Shown: piece by piece, positions 1-7,648 of the stretch
Layout of the letters: each line of letters begins with the position of its first letter
How positions within the stretch are numbered: the stretch's first letter is position 1
Assembly: GCA_003504855.1 (NCBI GenBank)
Contig: DNZD01000328.1
Location: 1-22,369, forward strand
DNA length: 22,369 nucleotides
Direction of reading: 5' to 3'
Source of the DNA: Cytophagales bacterium
GTDB taxonomy: Bacteria; Bacteroidota; Bacteroidia; Cytophagales; Cyclobacteriaceae
Program-made: the position numbers and the translations under genes
Notes under the pieces: generated by a model
The model's database searches: none
Told to the model about the DNA's origin: nothing
The model's input: only the letters and a program-made list of their open reading frames with translations

Positions 1-640
1 AGCCTTGCATGAGCAAGGACATCTACTAGCCTTCCGGATATTACATACGCCTCAGTCTGCGGCATCGCAACTGGCTGTTCAAGTCAATGAACTCTTCGAG
101 GAGACCGGAATGAAACCAACCTCTCTCCATGGTGTTGCTATTTCGGCCGGTCCTGGTTCCTATACCGGTCTTCGCATTGGAGCTGCCACTGCCAAAGGGT
201 TGTGCTATGGAACAGGCATTCCATTAATTGCGATCGATTCCCTGCGGGTATTAAGTGCTGCAATTCCAGAGCGGCAACCGGATATCTACTATTGCCCCAT
301 GATTGATGCCCGCCGCATGGAAGTCTATTGCTCGGTCCTGGACTATCAATTACAAGAGATTGAAACAATTCAGGCCAAAGTGATTGATGCCAATTCCTTT
401 GCTGATCTTCTTAACCAGCATCGCGTGGTATTTTTTGGAGACGGAGCATCTAAGTGCCGGGAGACCATTCAACATCCAAACGCAACGTTTCTGAACAATA
501 TTTACGGGTCAGCCCAACATATGGGGGCCTTGACTTTCTCCCGCTATGCAGCTAAGCAATTCGTGTCGGTTGGGGATTTTGAGCCTAATTATCTGAAAGA
601 TTTCGTCGCGAAAACTAAATCTCCCGCAGGGATGTTGTAA
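1..640 (+). CDS. tsaB: tRNA threonylcarbamoyladenosine biosynthesis protein TsaB, 5'-truncated by the window edge
   Basis: TsaB is the catalytically inactive ASKHA-fold partner of TsaD. Together with TsaE they transfer threonylcarbamoyl to A37 of ANN-decoding tRNAs in the cytoplasm. The family signature GPGSYTGLR is visible at about bases 151-177, followed by a glycine- and alanine-rich helix ending in KGLC. The reading frame is open to the first base. A TTG at position 5 could be read as a start, but the residues there (ALHEQG) match the second beta-hairpin of the family, so roughly 15 N-terminal residues should lie upstream of the window. The C-terminal part (EPNYLKDF) also fits TsaB. The gene ends 7 bases before the DUF2480 gene, so the two are probably co-transcribed. 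Confidence 0.9.
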   Translation, partial: ALHEQGHLLAFRILHTPQSAASQLAVQVNELFEETGMKPTSLHGVAISAGPGSYTGLRIGAATAKGLCYGTGIPLIAIDSLRVLSAAIPERQPDIYYCPMIDARRMEVYCSVLDYQLQEIETIQAKVIDANSFADLLNQHRVVFFGDGASKCRETIQHPNATFLNNIYGSAQHMGALTFSRYAAKQFVSVGDFEPNYLKDFVAKTKSPAGML

Positions 641-647
641 GCCAAGG

Positions 648-1166
648 ATGGAAAACAGCGAAAACGAAATCGTCAATCGGGTAGCCAATAGTTCTTTGGT
701 GACCTTTAATCTGGAAGATCATTTTCCAGACCAACCGATTGCAGAAATTGATCTTGCGACGCTGCTCTATGAAGGCATCATCCTGCGGGAAAAAGATCTT
801 CGTGAATTCATTAAGAACCATGACTGGTCTGCCTATACCCACCAGCATGTGGCCATCACATGTTCGGTGGATGCTGTGATCCCGACATGGGCGTTTATTC
901 TGGTGGGAATTGCCGTGCAGCCTTTTGCGCTGACAGTGGTGTATGGCAACCGCGAGGTACTGATGGCCAATCTCTATCGTCAAGTATTAGACCGGATCGA
1001 CTGGGAACAATACCGCGATCAGAAAGTTGTCATTAAAGGTTGTAATGACAAGGGCATTCCAGCTTCTGCCTATGTTGATGCCGCTACCCGATTGCGTCCT
1101 GTGGCAGCCAGCCTGATGTTTGGCGAACCATGCAGTACCGTACCACTCTTTAAGAAATCAAAATAA
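648..1166 (+). CDS. DUF2480 family protein
   Basis: This 172-residue protein matches my memory of the DUF2480 family, which is nearly confined to Bacteroidota and has no established function. It has no signal peptide and no clear membrane segment, so it is probably cytoplasmic. Recognisable parts are the N-terminal ENEIVNRVANS segment, the LREKDLREFIKNHDW segment and a C-terminal stretch with CNDKGIP and a late Cys near CSTVPLFKK. The conserved cysteines might suggest metal or redox chemistry, but that is only a guess. It sits 7 bases after tsaB and 2 bases before the DCC gene, which indicates one operon. Confidence 0.8.
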   Translation: MENSENEIVNRVANSSLVTFNLEDHFPDQPIAEIDLATLLYEGIILREKDLREFIKNHDWSAYTHQHVAITCSVDAVIPTWAFILVGIAVQPFALTVVYGNREVLMANLYRQVLDRIDWEQYRDQKVVIKGCNDKGIPASAYVDAATRLRPVAASLMFGEPCSTVPLFKKSK

Positions 1167-1168
1167 AA

Positions 1169-1570
1169 ATGAGAACACCGTCGATTGTTCTTTTTGACGG
1201 CGTGTGTAATCTGTGTAACGGATTTGTCAATTTTATTATTGACCGAGACCCCGATCAACGGTTTAATTTTGGCTCATTGCAATCTCAGAGGGCCAAAGTA
1301 TTATTGGAAGGCTACCCAACTGAGCTACAAGAACTCAACACGGTAGTGCTCCTGGAGGGGTCTAAACTTTATACCCGTTCTACCGCTGCGCTGCGGATCG
1401 TGCGCAAATTGAGCGGAGCCTGGCCCATATTATATGTATTCATCATCATTCCACGGCCCTTGCGGGATGTCGTGTACAATTTCATCGCGCGAAAAAGATA
1501 TACCTGGTTTGGCCGTCAGGAAGCCTGCCGGATTCCCACACCGGAGTTGCGGTCCCGCTTCATTGAGTAG
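1169..1570 (+). CDS. DCC family thiol-disulfide oxidoreductase (DUF393)
   Basis: This 133-residue protein opens with IVLFDGVCNLCNG. That is the hallmark of the DCC (DUF393) family, with the paired cysteines at residues 13 and 16 in an Asp-x-x-Cys-x-x-Cys motif. The family is predicted to have a thioredoxin-like fold with dithiol redox activity, but physiological substrates are not known. A hydrophobic stretch around residues 88-98 (WPILYVFIIIP) may be a membrane-associated helix. The ATG lies 2 bases after the DUF2480 stop, consistent with co-transcription. The Cys pair is intact. Confidence 0.88.
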   Translation: MRTPSIVLFDGVCNLCNGFVNFIIDRDPDQRFNFGSLQSQRAKVLLEGYPTELQELNTVVLLEGSKLYTRSTAALRIVRKLSGAWPILYVFIIIPRPLRDVVYNFIARKRYTWFGRQEACRIPTPELRSRFIE

Positions 1571-1576
1571 GTGACA

Positions 1577-1598
1577 GGGAATAAATTCCCTTATTTTG
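1577..1598 (+). terminator. weak hairpin with U-rich tail between the DCC and E1 genes
   Basis: GGGAA-TAAA-TTCCC forms a perfect 5-bp stem (1577-1590), extendable to a 6-bp stem by an A-T pair with a two-base loop. It is followed by TTATTTTG. It starts 7 bases after the DCC stop and ends before the E1 start. It could be a weak intrinsic terminator or a palindromic protein-binding site. The short stem and broken U-run keep confidence low. Confidence 0.35.
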
Positions 1599-1604
1599 TG
1601 GACC

Positions 1605-3584
1605 ATGAATTACGACCGTCGAAATTTCACAGATAAACAACTTCTTGAACTGTATGAGGCCTTACTTTGGCCGAGGCTAATTGAAGAGAAGATGCTGATT
1701 TTATTACGGCAAAATAAGATCAGCAAATGGTTTAGTGGTATAGGACAAGAGGCGATTTCGGTTGGGGTCACCCAGGCCCTCGAACCTGATGAGTATATTT
1801 TACCAATGCATCGCAACCTGGGTGTATTCACGGGACGTCAACTTCCATTTAACAGACTCTTTTCTCAATGGCAGGGTACCAGGAGTGGTTACACCAAAGG
1901 CCGGGATCGTTCTTTTCATTTTGGTACGCGCGAGCATCATATCGTGGGGATGATTTCTCACCTCGGTCCACAGAACGGCGTAGCCAATGGCATCGCCCTT
2001 GCTTCATTGCTGCGCCAGCAAAAGAAAGTTACCGCAGTATTTAACGGTGATGGTGGCACCAGTGAAGGCGATTTTCACGAAGCCATCAACGTGGCCGCGG
2101 TTTGGGATTTGCCGGTCATTTTTATCATCGAGAACAATGGATACGGGCTGTCGACCCCGAGTCAGGAACAATTCCGGTGCAAACAGTTTATCGACAAAGC
2201 GATTGGCTATGGTATTGAAGGGGTGCAGGTAGATGGCAACAATATTCTGGATGTGTACCATACTGTGCGCCGTCTGGCCGAAGACATCCGGAAAACACCA
2301 CGCCCCGTACTGCTTGAGTGTATTACATTCCGGATGCGCGGGCATGAAGAAGCTTCCGGCACCAAATACGTGCCCAAGAAACTCATGGAAATGTGGGCTG
2401 CGAAGGATCCTTTGCAGAACTATGAAACCTATCTTTCCGGATTGGGTTTACTTGATGAAGGCCTGATCGAAAAGCGCAGAAAGAAGATCAAAAAAGAAAT
2501 CGACGCCGGCTTGAACAAGGCTTTTGAAGAGTCCTTGCCAGAGGCCAACACGGAAACCGAACTCAAAGACGTCTATGCCACCTTTTCGCAGGATGTCCAC
2601 AGCCCCTCCAGCGGAAAGCAATCGGAGAAACGATTTATTGATGCCATCCGCGACGGACTGTGGCAGGGTATGGAGCGTCATCCTGATCTGGTGTTAATGG
2701 GGCAGGACATTGCCGAGTACGGAGGTGTATTTAAGATTACGGAAGGTTTTGTTGAGCAATTCGGCAAGCAACGTGTTCGCAATACACCTATTTGTGAGTC
2801 GGCCATCGTAGGTGCAGGACTTGGACTTTCCATACAGGGCATGAAGGCCATGGTGGAGATGCAATTTGCCGATTTTGTAACCGAAGGATTTAACCAGATC
2901 GTTAACAACCTGGCCAAGTCTCATTGGCGCTGGGGCCAGCCCGCTGATGTTGTCGTTCGCATGCCAACGGGAGCTGGAACTGCCGCGGGACCTTTTCATT
3001 CACAAAGCAATGAAGCGTGGTTTTTTCATACACCAGGACTTAAGATCGTTTATCCCTCCAACCCCTATGATGCCAAAGGCCTGCTCTGTGCGGCCCTTGA
3101 AGATCCTAATCCGTATCTGTACTTCGAGCACAAGCTGTTGTATCGCTCTATCAAGGATATGATTCCGGATGACTATTACACGGTGGAAATCGGAAAGGCA
3201 AAGTTGGTCACCGAAGGGAAAGACCTTTCGATCATTACCTATGGTGCCGGGGTTTGGTGGGCACGCGAAGCCATGAATCAATTCCCAGATGTAAAGGCTG
3301 ATATCCTCGATTTACGTACGCTTCTTCCCTGGGATCAAGAAGCCGTTGCACAAACCGTAGCCAAGACAAACCGGGTAATAATATTGCATGAAGACACCCT
3401 TACCGGAGGTATTGGCGCAGAACTGGCAGCCTGGGTCAATGAACACCTGTTCGAACATCTTGATGCCCCTGTGATCAGGGTTGCGAGTCTGGATACACCC
3501 ATTCCATTTGCACCGACCCTCGAAAAGAATTTCTTACCCCAGGCACGGTTGCGTCAGAAAATTGAAGAACTGCTCAGGTATTGA
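1605..3584 (+). CDS. fused alpha/beta E1 component of a 2-oxoacid (probably branched-chain) dehydrogenase
   Basis: The E1 component decarboxylates a 2-oxoacid on thiamin diphosphate and passes the acyl group to lipoyl-E2. Residues 1-320 are an E1-alpha domain with the TPP/Mg motif starting GDGGTSEGDFHEA (148-160) and closing at ENN (176-178). Residues about 341-659 are an E1-beta transketolase-like domain (GQDIAEYGGVFKITEGF, then FADFVTEGFNQIVNNLAK). A charged linker joins them. In most bacteria the two halves are separate genes; a single fused chain is common in Bacteroidota. The ATG at 1605 is preferred over an in-frame TTG at 1596, because the family begins with MNYDR-like residues. Substrate is inferred from resemblance to 2-oxoisovalerate dehydrogenases; pyruvate is possible. 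E2 and E3 genes are not in the window. Confidence 0.9.
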   Translation: MNYDRRNFTDKQLLELYEALLWPRLIEEKMLILLRQNKISKWFSGIGQEAISVGVTQALEPDEYILPMHRNLGVFTGRQLPFNRLFSQWQGTRSGYTKGRDRSFHFGTREHHIVGMISHLGPQNGVANGIALASLLRQQKKVTAVFNGDGGTSEGDFHEAINVAAVWDLPVIFIIENNGYGLSTPSQEQFRCKQFIDKAIGYGIEGVQVDGNNILDVYHTVRRLAEDIRKTPRPVLLECITFRMRGHEEASGTKYVPKKLMEMWAAKDPLQNYETYLSGLGLLDEGLIEKRRKKIKKEIDAGLNKAFEESLPEANTETELKDVYATFSQDVHSPSSGKQSEKRFIDAIRDGLWQGMERHPDLVLMGQDIAEYGGVFKITEGFVEQFGKQRVRNTPICESAIVGAGLGLSIQGMKAMVEMQFADFVTEGFNQIVNNLAKSHWRWGQPADVVVRMPTGAGTAAGPFHSQSNEAWFFHTPGLKIVYPSNPYDAKGLLCAALEDPNPYLYFEHKLLYRSIKDMIPDDYYTVEIGKAKLVTEGKDLSIITYGAGVWWAREAMNQFPDVKADILDLRTLLPWDQEAVAQTVAKTNRVIILHEDTLTGGIGAELAAWVNEHLFEHLDAPVIRVASLDTPIPFAPTLEKNFLPQARLRQKIEELLRY

Positions 3585-3683
3585 GTTTGGTGCCGGGGGC
3601 GTTATATCTTAGGAATTTTCGTTTTTGCTTAACTTAGCCTGTTTTAGCGGCCATTGCAGAATCTGATTAACGTACCGGTTCGA

Positions 3684-6600
3684 ATGTCACGGCTTCCTGT
3701 CAAATGGATAGGGCTGGTGCTGCTCATGTTCTTTTTTTCCCAGGCCGCCTGGGGACAAAATACCAAAGGTGACCGTCCTATAAAGAACAACCGACAGGTA
3801 CGGGAAACTCGCGTCAAGTCTGTGCGCAAGAAAGAATCGAGACGCACCAAAGACATTGCCAATAGGCGTTTGCGCACTCGCAATCAATCATCTGCCAATC
3901 GAGCAAATGCCAACATCCGGCAACCTTCAACCACCACGCGGCAGGCACGCAGTAATCAGGAAAGAAGGGCCGCGCCGCGGGGAAGGACTTTCACCCGTTC
4001 ACCCAGAGAAAGTAAAACCAAACCGTGGCGCGGTGATATTTCCGGACATGCTATCCGGAGGGTTCGCCCCAATCACAATGAAGCTGCCAGGGATAATGTA
4101 TATCCACAGAAAAACATTTTTGTTAAAGGTTATCAAAAGCGACCCAAAGAAGAATCAACCAAACGTATCGTCAGGAATACCAAGGGCAGGCGTGTTGGTC
4201 AGCAAAAGCCCCAACGGGTAGAACGTAAGTGGAGTGGCGGAATTGATCGCGGACCCATTCGCAATCGCAGTGTTTCTGCATCGATCAAAAAAGTATATGA
4301 GAAGCCTGTAGAATATGTAAAGTATGCACGTAAGCATAAGACCAGGCGCGAAACCCGTGTTTCAAACAGCCGGCAGCTTGGACGCCTGAATACCATTTAC
4401 AGACAACCGGCCGCCGGGTATGGATCAGGCGGGGGCACGTACTCACTAAGTCGGCCATTTATTCAACGCGGTAAGAAGAACGTCTATTGGGGAAAATTCA
4501 GACGAACCGAAAAACGAAATACGCGCGACATTACCGGTGGCCCACTTCGTACCAGAAACTTCAAGACCCAATTGCCTGGCCGGGTTGGTCGCGATACCCT
4601 TCAGTTTTTTGGGCGCAAGCCCAAGGGGGAGCGCGCGGCACGATCAGGTCGGGGTTATGCCACGGCAACACAAAGCGGTCGGGGTTGGCAGGGCGACATA
4701 TCTGGGTGGAAACTGCGCGGTGGCAAAGGAAGATCTGTTGAGAAACGGGGACAGTTTTTCTTTCCCAGATTGCTCTCAATTTCCAAACGAGGTGATCAGC
4801 GCGGCGGTGCTGTGTCCGGTTCCGGGTTCAAGACTTCCACCCGACGTGGCGAACGTAAAGCCAGTGGAAACCCATCAAGGTATTTTGAACAAAACCTGGG
4901 AGGCAACATTAAAGGAATTCGAAAAGCAAAGGGCGGCGGTAGTATCTCAGGGCAACAAAGAGATAACCGCAGGCTTGCCGTTCGTGCACCAGGTATCGGC
5001 GCTGCAGGTCTGGGCAACTATCGGGGATCAGGACAACCGAGAGGAGGGTTTTCACGGACCGGCACAGGCTTTTCAGGGAATTTACTTCGGCGCGCTGGCT
5101 TTTCCCGCAACGGTGCAAACTATTCGGGCAACATAAAACGGAGCACCATTACCGGGTATAATCGGGATGGCGTTGACTATTCAGGCCGGATGAAAAGAAG
5201 TTCAGTGTCCGGCTACAATCGCGATGGTGTAGATTATTCCGGCCGCATCAAACGAAGCTCCATCACCGGATACAACCGGGACGGCGTTGACTATGCTGGT
5301 CGTATCAAACGCAGCCAGCAGCGAGGGTTCTCAAAACAAGGACTGGGTTTTTCGGGGAACCTCAGGAGATCCAATGGCTTTGGCAGCAACGGCGCGAATT
5401 TTTCCGGTCATCTCAAGCTGCGCAGACCTGAACACGGTGGTGGAAGCATCAGTGGCAGAAGTTGGAATAACGGTAAGAAGGCCGTGACCGTTCCTCAATT
5501 AGGTCCAAATGGTATGCGGGCACAGCGCTATACGGGTAATATTTTCCGAGTAGGCGCCGTCAAGCAGTTTGAAGAAAATGGCGTTGGGTACTCCGGCCGC
5601 ATCCGAAGATCATCTCAAACCGGATATGGAGAACAAGGAACTGGCTTCGCAGGTAACATCAGATTGAAAAGGAAAGAAAAGGGAGGTGGCAGTGTGAGCG
5701 GTGTGACCTGGAATAATCAGCGGAAACCTTTGCCCCCGAGATCATTTGAATCCATTCAGGGAATGACATACGCTGGCAACATCAAGCGACGCAGGCCCGA
5801 TAAAGGAGGTGGTAGCGTGAGTGGTGTGACCTGGAACAATGACAAAAGGCCTTTGGCCCAACGGACCTTCGAATCAATTCAGGGAATGACTTATGCTGGC
5901 AACATCAAACGTCGCAGACCTGAAAAAGGCGGAGGAAGTGTCAGTGGTGTAACCTGGAACAATGACAAGAAGCCGCTGGCACAACGGACCTTTGAATCCA
6001 TTCAAGGGATGACATACGCCGGCAATATTAAACGTCGCAGGCCTGAAAAAGGCGGTGGAAGTGTCAGTGGTGTAACCTGGAACAATGACAAGAAGCCGCT
6101 GGCACAACGGACCTTTGAATCCATTGAAGGGATGACTTACGCCGGCAATATTAAACGTCGAAGACCTGAAAAAGGTGGTGGCAGTGTCAGTGGTGTTTCG
6201 TGGAACAATGACAAGAAGCCTATTGAAGTGCGTGTGCCCCTCAATGGACGGGCTGCAGAGGTAGGATATTCCGGTCGCATCGCAACTTCACGTTTCAAGA
6301 AGAATTATGTAAGAAATCCGAATGCTGATGATGAGGCATTGAAAACCAAACGCCCGGATCGCACCACGTATTTGGTAGCAGGCCTTCAGGTGAAAATGCG
6401 CGAAAAGAATTATAAACAGAAACCCAACGCTGACCCAAGGGCTTTGCCCGGAATAGCACCTACCAAATCATCGGTGCGCGCCAGCGAATATGCCCGAAGC
6501 ATGAAGCAGGTGTGGCGATACAAACATAATCCCAACAGTGCGGATGGCGCTTTGGATGTTATTGCTCCTGGGAAAGCGATGGCGAGAATCAGGGACTATC

Positions 6601-6839
6601 AGGGCAATATCAAAATGCATAAGTACCGGGGGCCTCTCCTGCATCCGGATGCAAAATTCGCCCATGGATTTCAGGACAATGTAAAGGGGGAGCGAACTTT
6701 TTTGATGAATGTTCAGTTGTTCTGGTCCAAACTTTTCCACAAGAATGATACCCAGCCGGTCAATCTGAAAGAAAAAATCAGAAGGCCCCGTTACGACAAG
6801 CGGGAAAAGGGATTGTGGAATGAACCTTCACGTGAATGA
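3684..6839 (+). CDS. large, highly basic, secreted repeat protein of unknown function
   Basis: I do not recognise this 1051-residue protein. Residues 1-24 form a signal peptide (MSRLPVKW, hydrophobic core, cleavage probably after AWG before QN). The mature chain is extremely rich in Arg, Lys and Gly. Residues 25-230 are low-complexity and basic. From about residue 115 a short motif recurs some 20 times: aromatic or small residue, small residue, Gly, Asn/Arg/Asp/His, Ile/Leu (for example YSGNIK, YAGRIK, WRGDIS). Residues 455-565 hold units of 17-19 residues; residues 666-846 hold a 41-residue unit repeated four times plus a partial fifth; residues 878-990 hold a roughly 36-residue NPNAD-type unit. 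I see no transmembrane helix and no type IX secretion C-terminal domain. The ATG at 3684 is chosen over a TTG at 3654 because it starts the signal peptide. The stop overlaps ytxJ by ATGA. An envelope-bound structural or polyanion-binding role is only inference. Confidence 0.85.
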   Translation: MSRLPVKWIGLVLLMFFFSQAAWGQNTKGDRPIKNNRQVRETRVKSVRKKESRRTKDIANRRLRTRNQSSANRANANIRQPSTTTRQARSNQERRAAPRGRTFTRSPRESKTKPWRGDISGHAIRRVRPNHNEAARDNVYPQKNIFVKGYQKRPKEESTKRIVRNTKGRRVGQQKPQRVERKWSGGIDRGPIRNRSVSASIKKVYEKPVEYVKYARKHKTRRETRVSNSRQLGRLNTIYRQPAAGYGSGGGTYSLSRPFIQRGKKNVYWGKFRRTEKRNTRDITGGPLRTRNFKTQLPGRVGRDTLQFFGRKPKGERAARSGRGYATATQSGRGWQGDISGWKLRGGKGRSVEKRGQFFFPRLLSISKRGDQRGGAVSGSGFKTSTRRGERKASGNPSRYFEQNLGGNIKGIRKAKGGGSISGQQRDNRRLAVRAPGIGAAGLGNYRGSGQPRGGFSRTGTGFSGNLLRRAGFSRNGANYSGNIKRSTITGYNRDGVDYSGRMKRSSVSGYNRDGVDYSGRIKRSSITGYNRDGVDYAGRIKRSQQRGFSKQGLGFSGNLRRSNGFGSNGANFSGHLKLRRPEHGGGSISGRSWNNGKKAVTVPQLGPNGMRAQRYTGNIFRVGAVKQFEENGVGYSGRIRRSSQTGYGEQGTGFAGNIRLKRKEKGGGSVSGVTWNNQRKPLPPRSFESIQGMTYAGNIKRRRPDKGGGSVSGVTWNNDKRPLAQRTFESIQGMTYAGNIKRRRPEKGGGSVSGVTWNNDKKPLAQRTFESIQGMTYAGNIKRRRPEKGGGSVSGVTWNNDKKPLAQRTFESIEGMTYAGNIKRRRPEKGGGSVSGVSWNNDKKPIEVRVPLNGRAAEVGYSGRIATSRFKKNYVRNPNADDEALKTKRPDRTTYLVAGLQVKMREKNYKQKPNADPRALPGIAPTKSSVRASEYARSMKQVWRYKHNPNSADGALDVIAPGKAMARIRDYQGNIKMHKYRGPLLHPDAKFAHGFQDNVKGERTFLMNVQLFWSKLFHKNDTQPVNLKEKIRRPRYDKREKGLWNEPSRE
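5046..5378 (+). repeat. array of 17-19-residue (51-57 bp) in-frame units
   Basis: Six consecutive units begin with Gly-aromatic (GFSRTGTGFSGNL, GFSRNGANYSGNIK, GYNRDGVDYSGRMK, GYNRDGVDYSGRIK, GYNRDGVDYAGRIK, GFSKQGLGFSGNL). The three central units (5154-5324) are 19 residues or 57 bp each and share GYNRDGVDY. At DNA level these copies differ at many third positions, so they are older than the 123-bp array downstream, or under selection for the protein sequence. Confidence 0.9.
5679..6221 (+). repeat. tandem 123-bp (41-residue) in-frame repeat, four full copies plus a partial fifth
   Basis: Units start at 5679, 5802, 5925, 6048 and 6171, each beginning K-GGGSVSGVTWNN and ending near MTYAGNIKRRRPE. 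Spacing is exactly 123 bp. The unit starting at 5925 and the unit starting at 6048 differ at only 5 of 123 bases by my reading, with an identical run of 69 bases (5934-6002), pointing to a recent duplication. A diverged relative of the unit (GGGSISG...WNN) lies upstream near 5439. Confidence 0.95.
6315..6660 (+). repeat. C-terminal repeat of about 36 residues with NPNAD-type core
   Basis: Three diverged copies of x-P-N-A/S-D/A-x-x-A-L occur at about 6315 (NPNADDEAL), 6420 (KPNADPRAL) and 6528 (NPNSADGAL), followed by a possible fourth at 6639 (LHPDAKFA). Spacing is 35-37 residues. Each is followed by a Pro and then a basic segment such as LQVKMREKNYK or QGNIKMHKYR. This differs from the glycine-rich units upstream and may be a separate domain. 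Confidence 0.7.
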
Positions 6840-7180
6840 AATGGCTACCTCTGGACAGCGAAGATAATCTCCTTCGGCTGCGCAATTTATCTGAATCACA
6901 ACCTGTCCTTGTTTTTAAACACAGCACCCGGTGCGGCATCAGTAGCACGGCATTAAACCGGTTAGAACGCGAATGGAATGACAGCACTCCCATTCAGCCT
7001 TATTTGCTGGACCTGTTGAAGCACCGTGAATTATCGCGCGGGATTGCACAGTTGTTTGATGTCGAGCATCAGTCGCCACAAGTGATCCTGATTCACCATG
7101 GTAAGGCCATCTACAACAGTTCACACCTTGATATTCGTTATCGCGATGTGATTAAAGCTGCCGAATCGATTACCAGTTAA
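6836..7180 (+). CDS. ytxJ: YtxJ-like bacilliredoxin (DUF2847, bacillithiol system)
   Basis: This 114-residue protein matches the YtxJ/BrxC family, small thioredoxin-fold monothiol proteins linked to bacillithiol and thought to remove it from S-bacillithiolated proteins. The active-site segment FKHSTRCGIS places the single key Cys at residue 33. The downstream HQSPQVILI strand-turn, with its cis-Pro position, and the YNSSH segment fit the family. It has no signal peptide, so it acts in the cytoplasm. The ATG overlaps the stop of the repeat-protein gene (ATGA, 6836-6839), suggesting translational coupling. Its last 11 bases overlap the convergent osmC-like gene. Presence of YtxJ implies that the cell makes bacillithiol; its synthesis genes are not in this window. 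Confidence 0.87.
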   Translation: MKWLPLDSEDNLLRLRNLSESQPVLVFKHSTRCGISSTALNRLEREWNDSTPIQPYLLDLLKHRELSRGIAQLFDVEHQSPQVILIHHGKAIYNSSHLDIRYRDVIKAAESITS

Positions 7181-7574
7181 AGCTAATGGTCTGTTTGATG
7201 TCCTCACGCAAACTGCATGCTACCGGGCAGGTAAGGGCAGCGTGAGTGAGTTTCTGCTTCTGAATATCAGTTGCCTGGAGCGAAGGATGTGAAAACACAA
7301 TCTGAATTTCAGCTATTCTACGCGGATTGGAAGCCATGATCTTGGTGATTTCTGATTTGAGGCCAGCTAAAGGAATACCTTCTCGCTCAGCCAAAATACC
7401 CATTAAGGTCATCATGCAACTGCTGAGGGCAGCGCATACGAGGTCGGTAGGACTAAAAGCCTCTCCTTTTCCGTTATTATCCGGAGGGGCATCGGTGATG
7501 ATCTGGTTATTGGACAGGTGGTGGGTATCGCGGGTTCGCAATCCGCCAAGATATTCGCCGGACATGGAGGCCAT
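7170..7574 (-). CDS. OsmC family peroxiredoxin-like protein
   Basis: OsmC/Ohr proteins reduce organic or inorganic peroxides through two cysteines in an intertwined dimer. This 134-residue protein has the first Cys at residue 53 (AALSSCMM, start of the long central helix) and the second at residue 116 (TCPVAC). The spacing and the DAPPDNNGKGEAFSPTDLV segment fit the OsmC/YhfA branch rather than Ohr. An alternative ATG three codons downstream (MSGEYLGG) is equally reasonable. The gene converges on ytxJ with an 11-base overlap of the two coding ends. Exact substrate is unknown. Confidence 0.87.
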   Translation of the reverse strand: MASMSGEYLGGLRTRDTHHLSNNQIITDAPPDNNGKGEAFSPTDLVCAALSSCMMTLMGILAEREGIPLAGLKSEITKIMASNPRRIAEIQIVFSHPSLQATDIQKQKLTHAALTCPVACSLREDIKQTISFNW

Positions 7575-7648
7575 GGAGAGCTGTTTTAGATTTTGAGTTG
7601 TATAATTAAGGGCTAAATTTAACCGAAAGTACTCAACCCCGGATTAGC

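Noticed and set aside
3654..3683. An earlier in-frame TTG start for the repeat protein
   Set aside because: It would put ten residues, including polar ones, ahead of a standard signal peptide that starts with the ATG at 3684.
4537..5136. A 199-codon plus-strand frame inside the repeat-protein gene
   Set aside because: It lies in another frame of the repeat gene, has no recognisable domain and no start context. The Arg/Gly-rich codons of the real gene naturally leave alternative frames open.
5046..6221. Regular direct repeats considered as a CRISPR array
   Set aside because: Units are 57 and 123 bp, contiguous without unique spacers, and all in one reading frame of a protein with a signal peptide.
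7614..7621. TAAATTTA as a promoter -7 box before the outer-membrane protein gene, with TTTTG 18 bases upstream
   Set aside because: The last base differs from TAnnTTTG and the octamer is its own reverse complement in an AT-rich gap. The same octamer occurs at 11154-11161 before sod, also without a good -33 box. Not strong enough to call.
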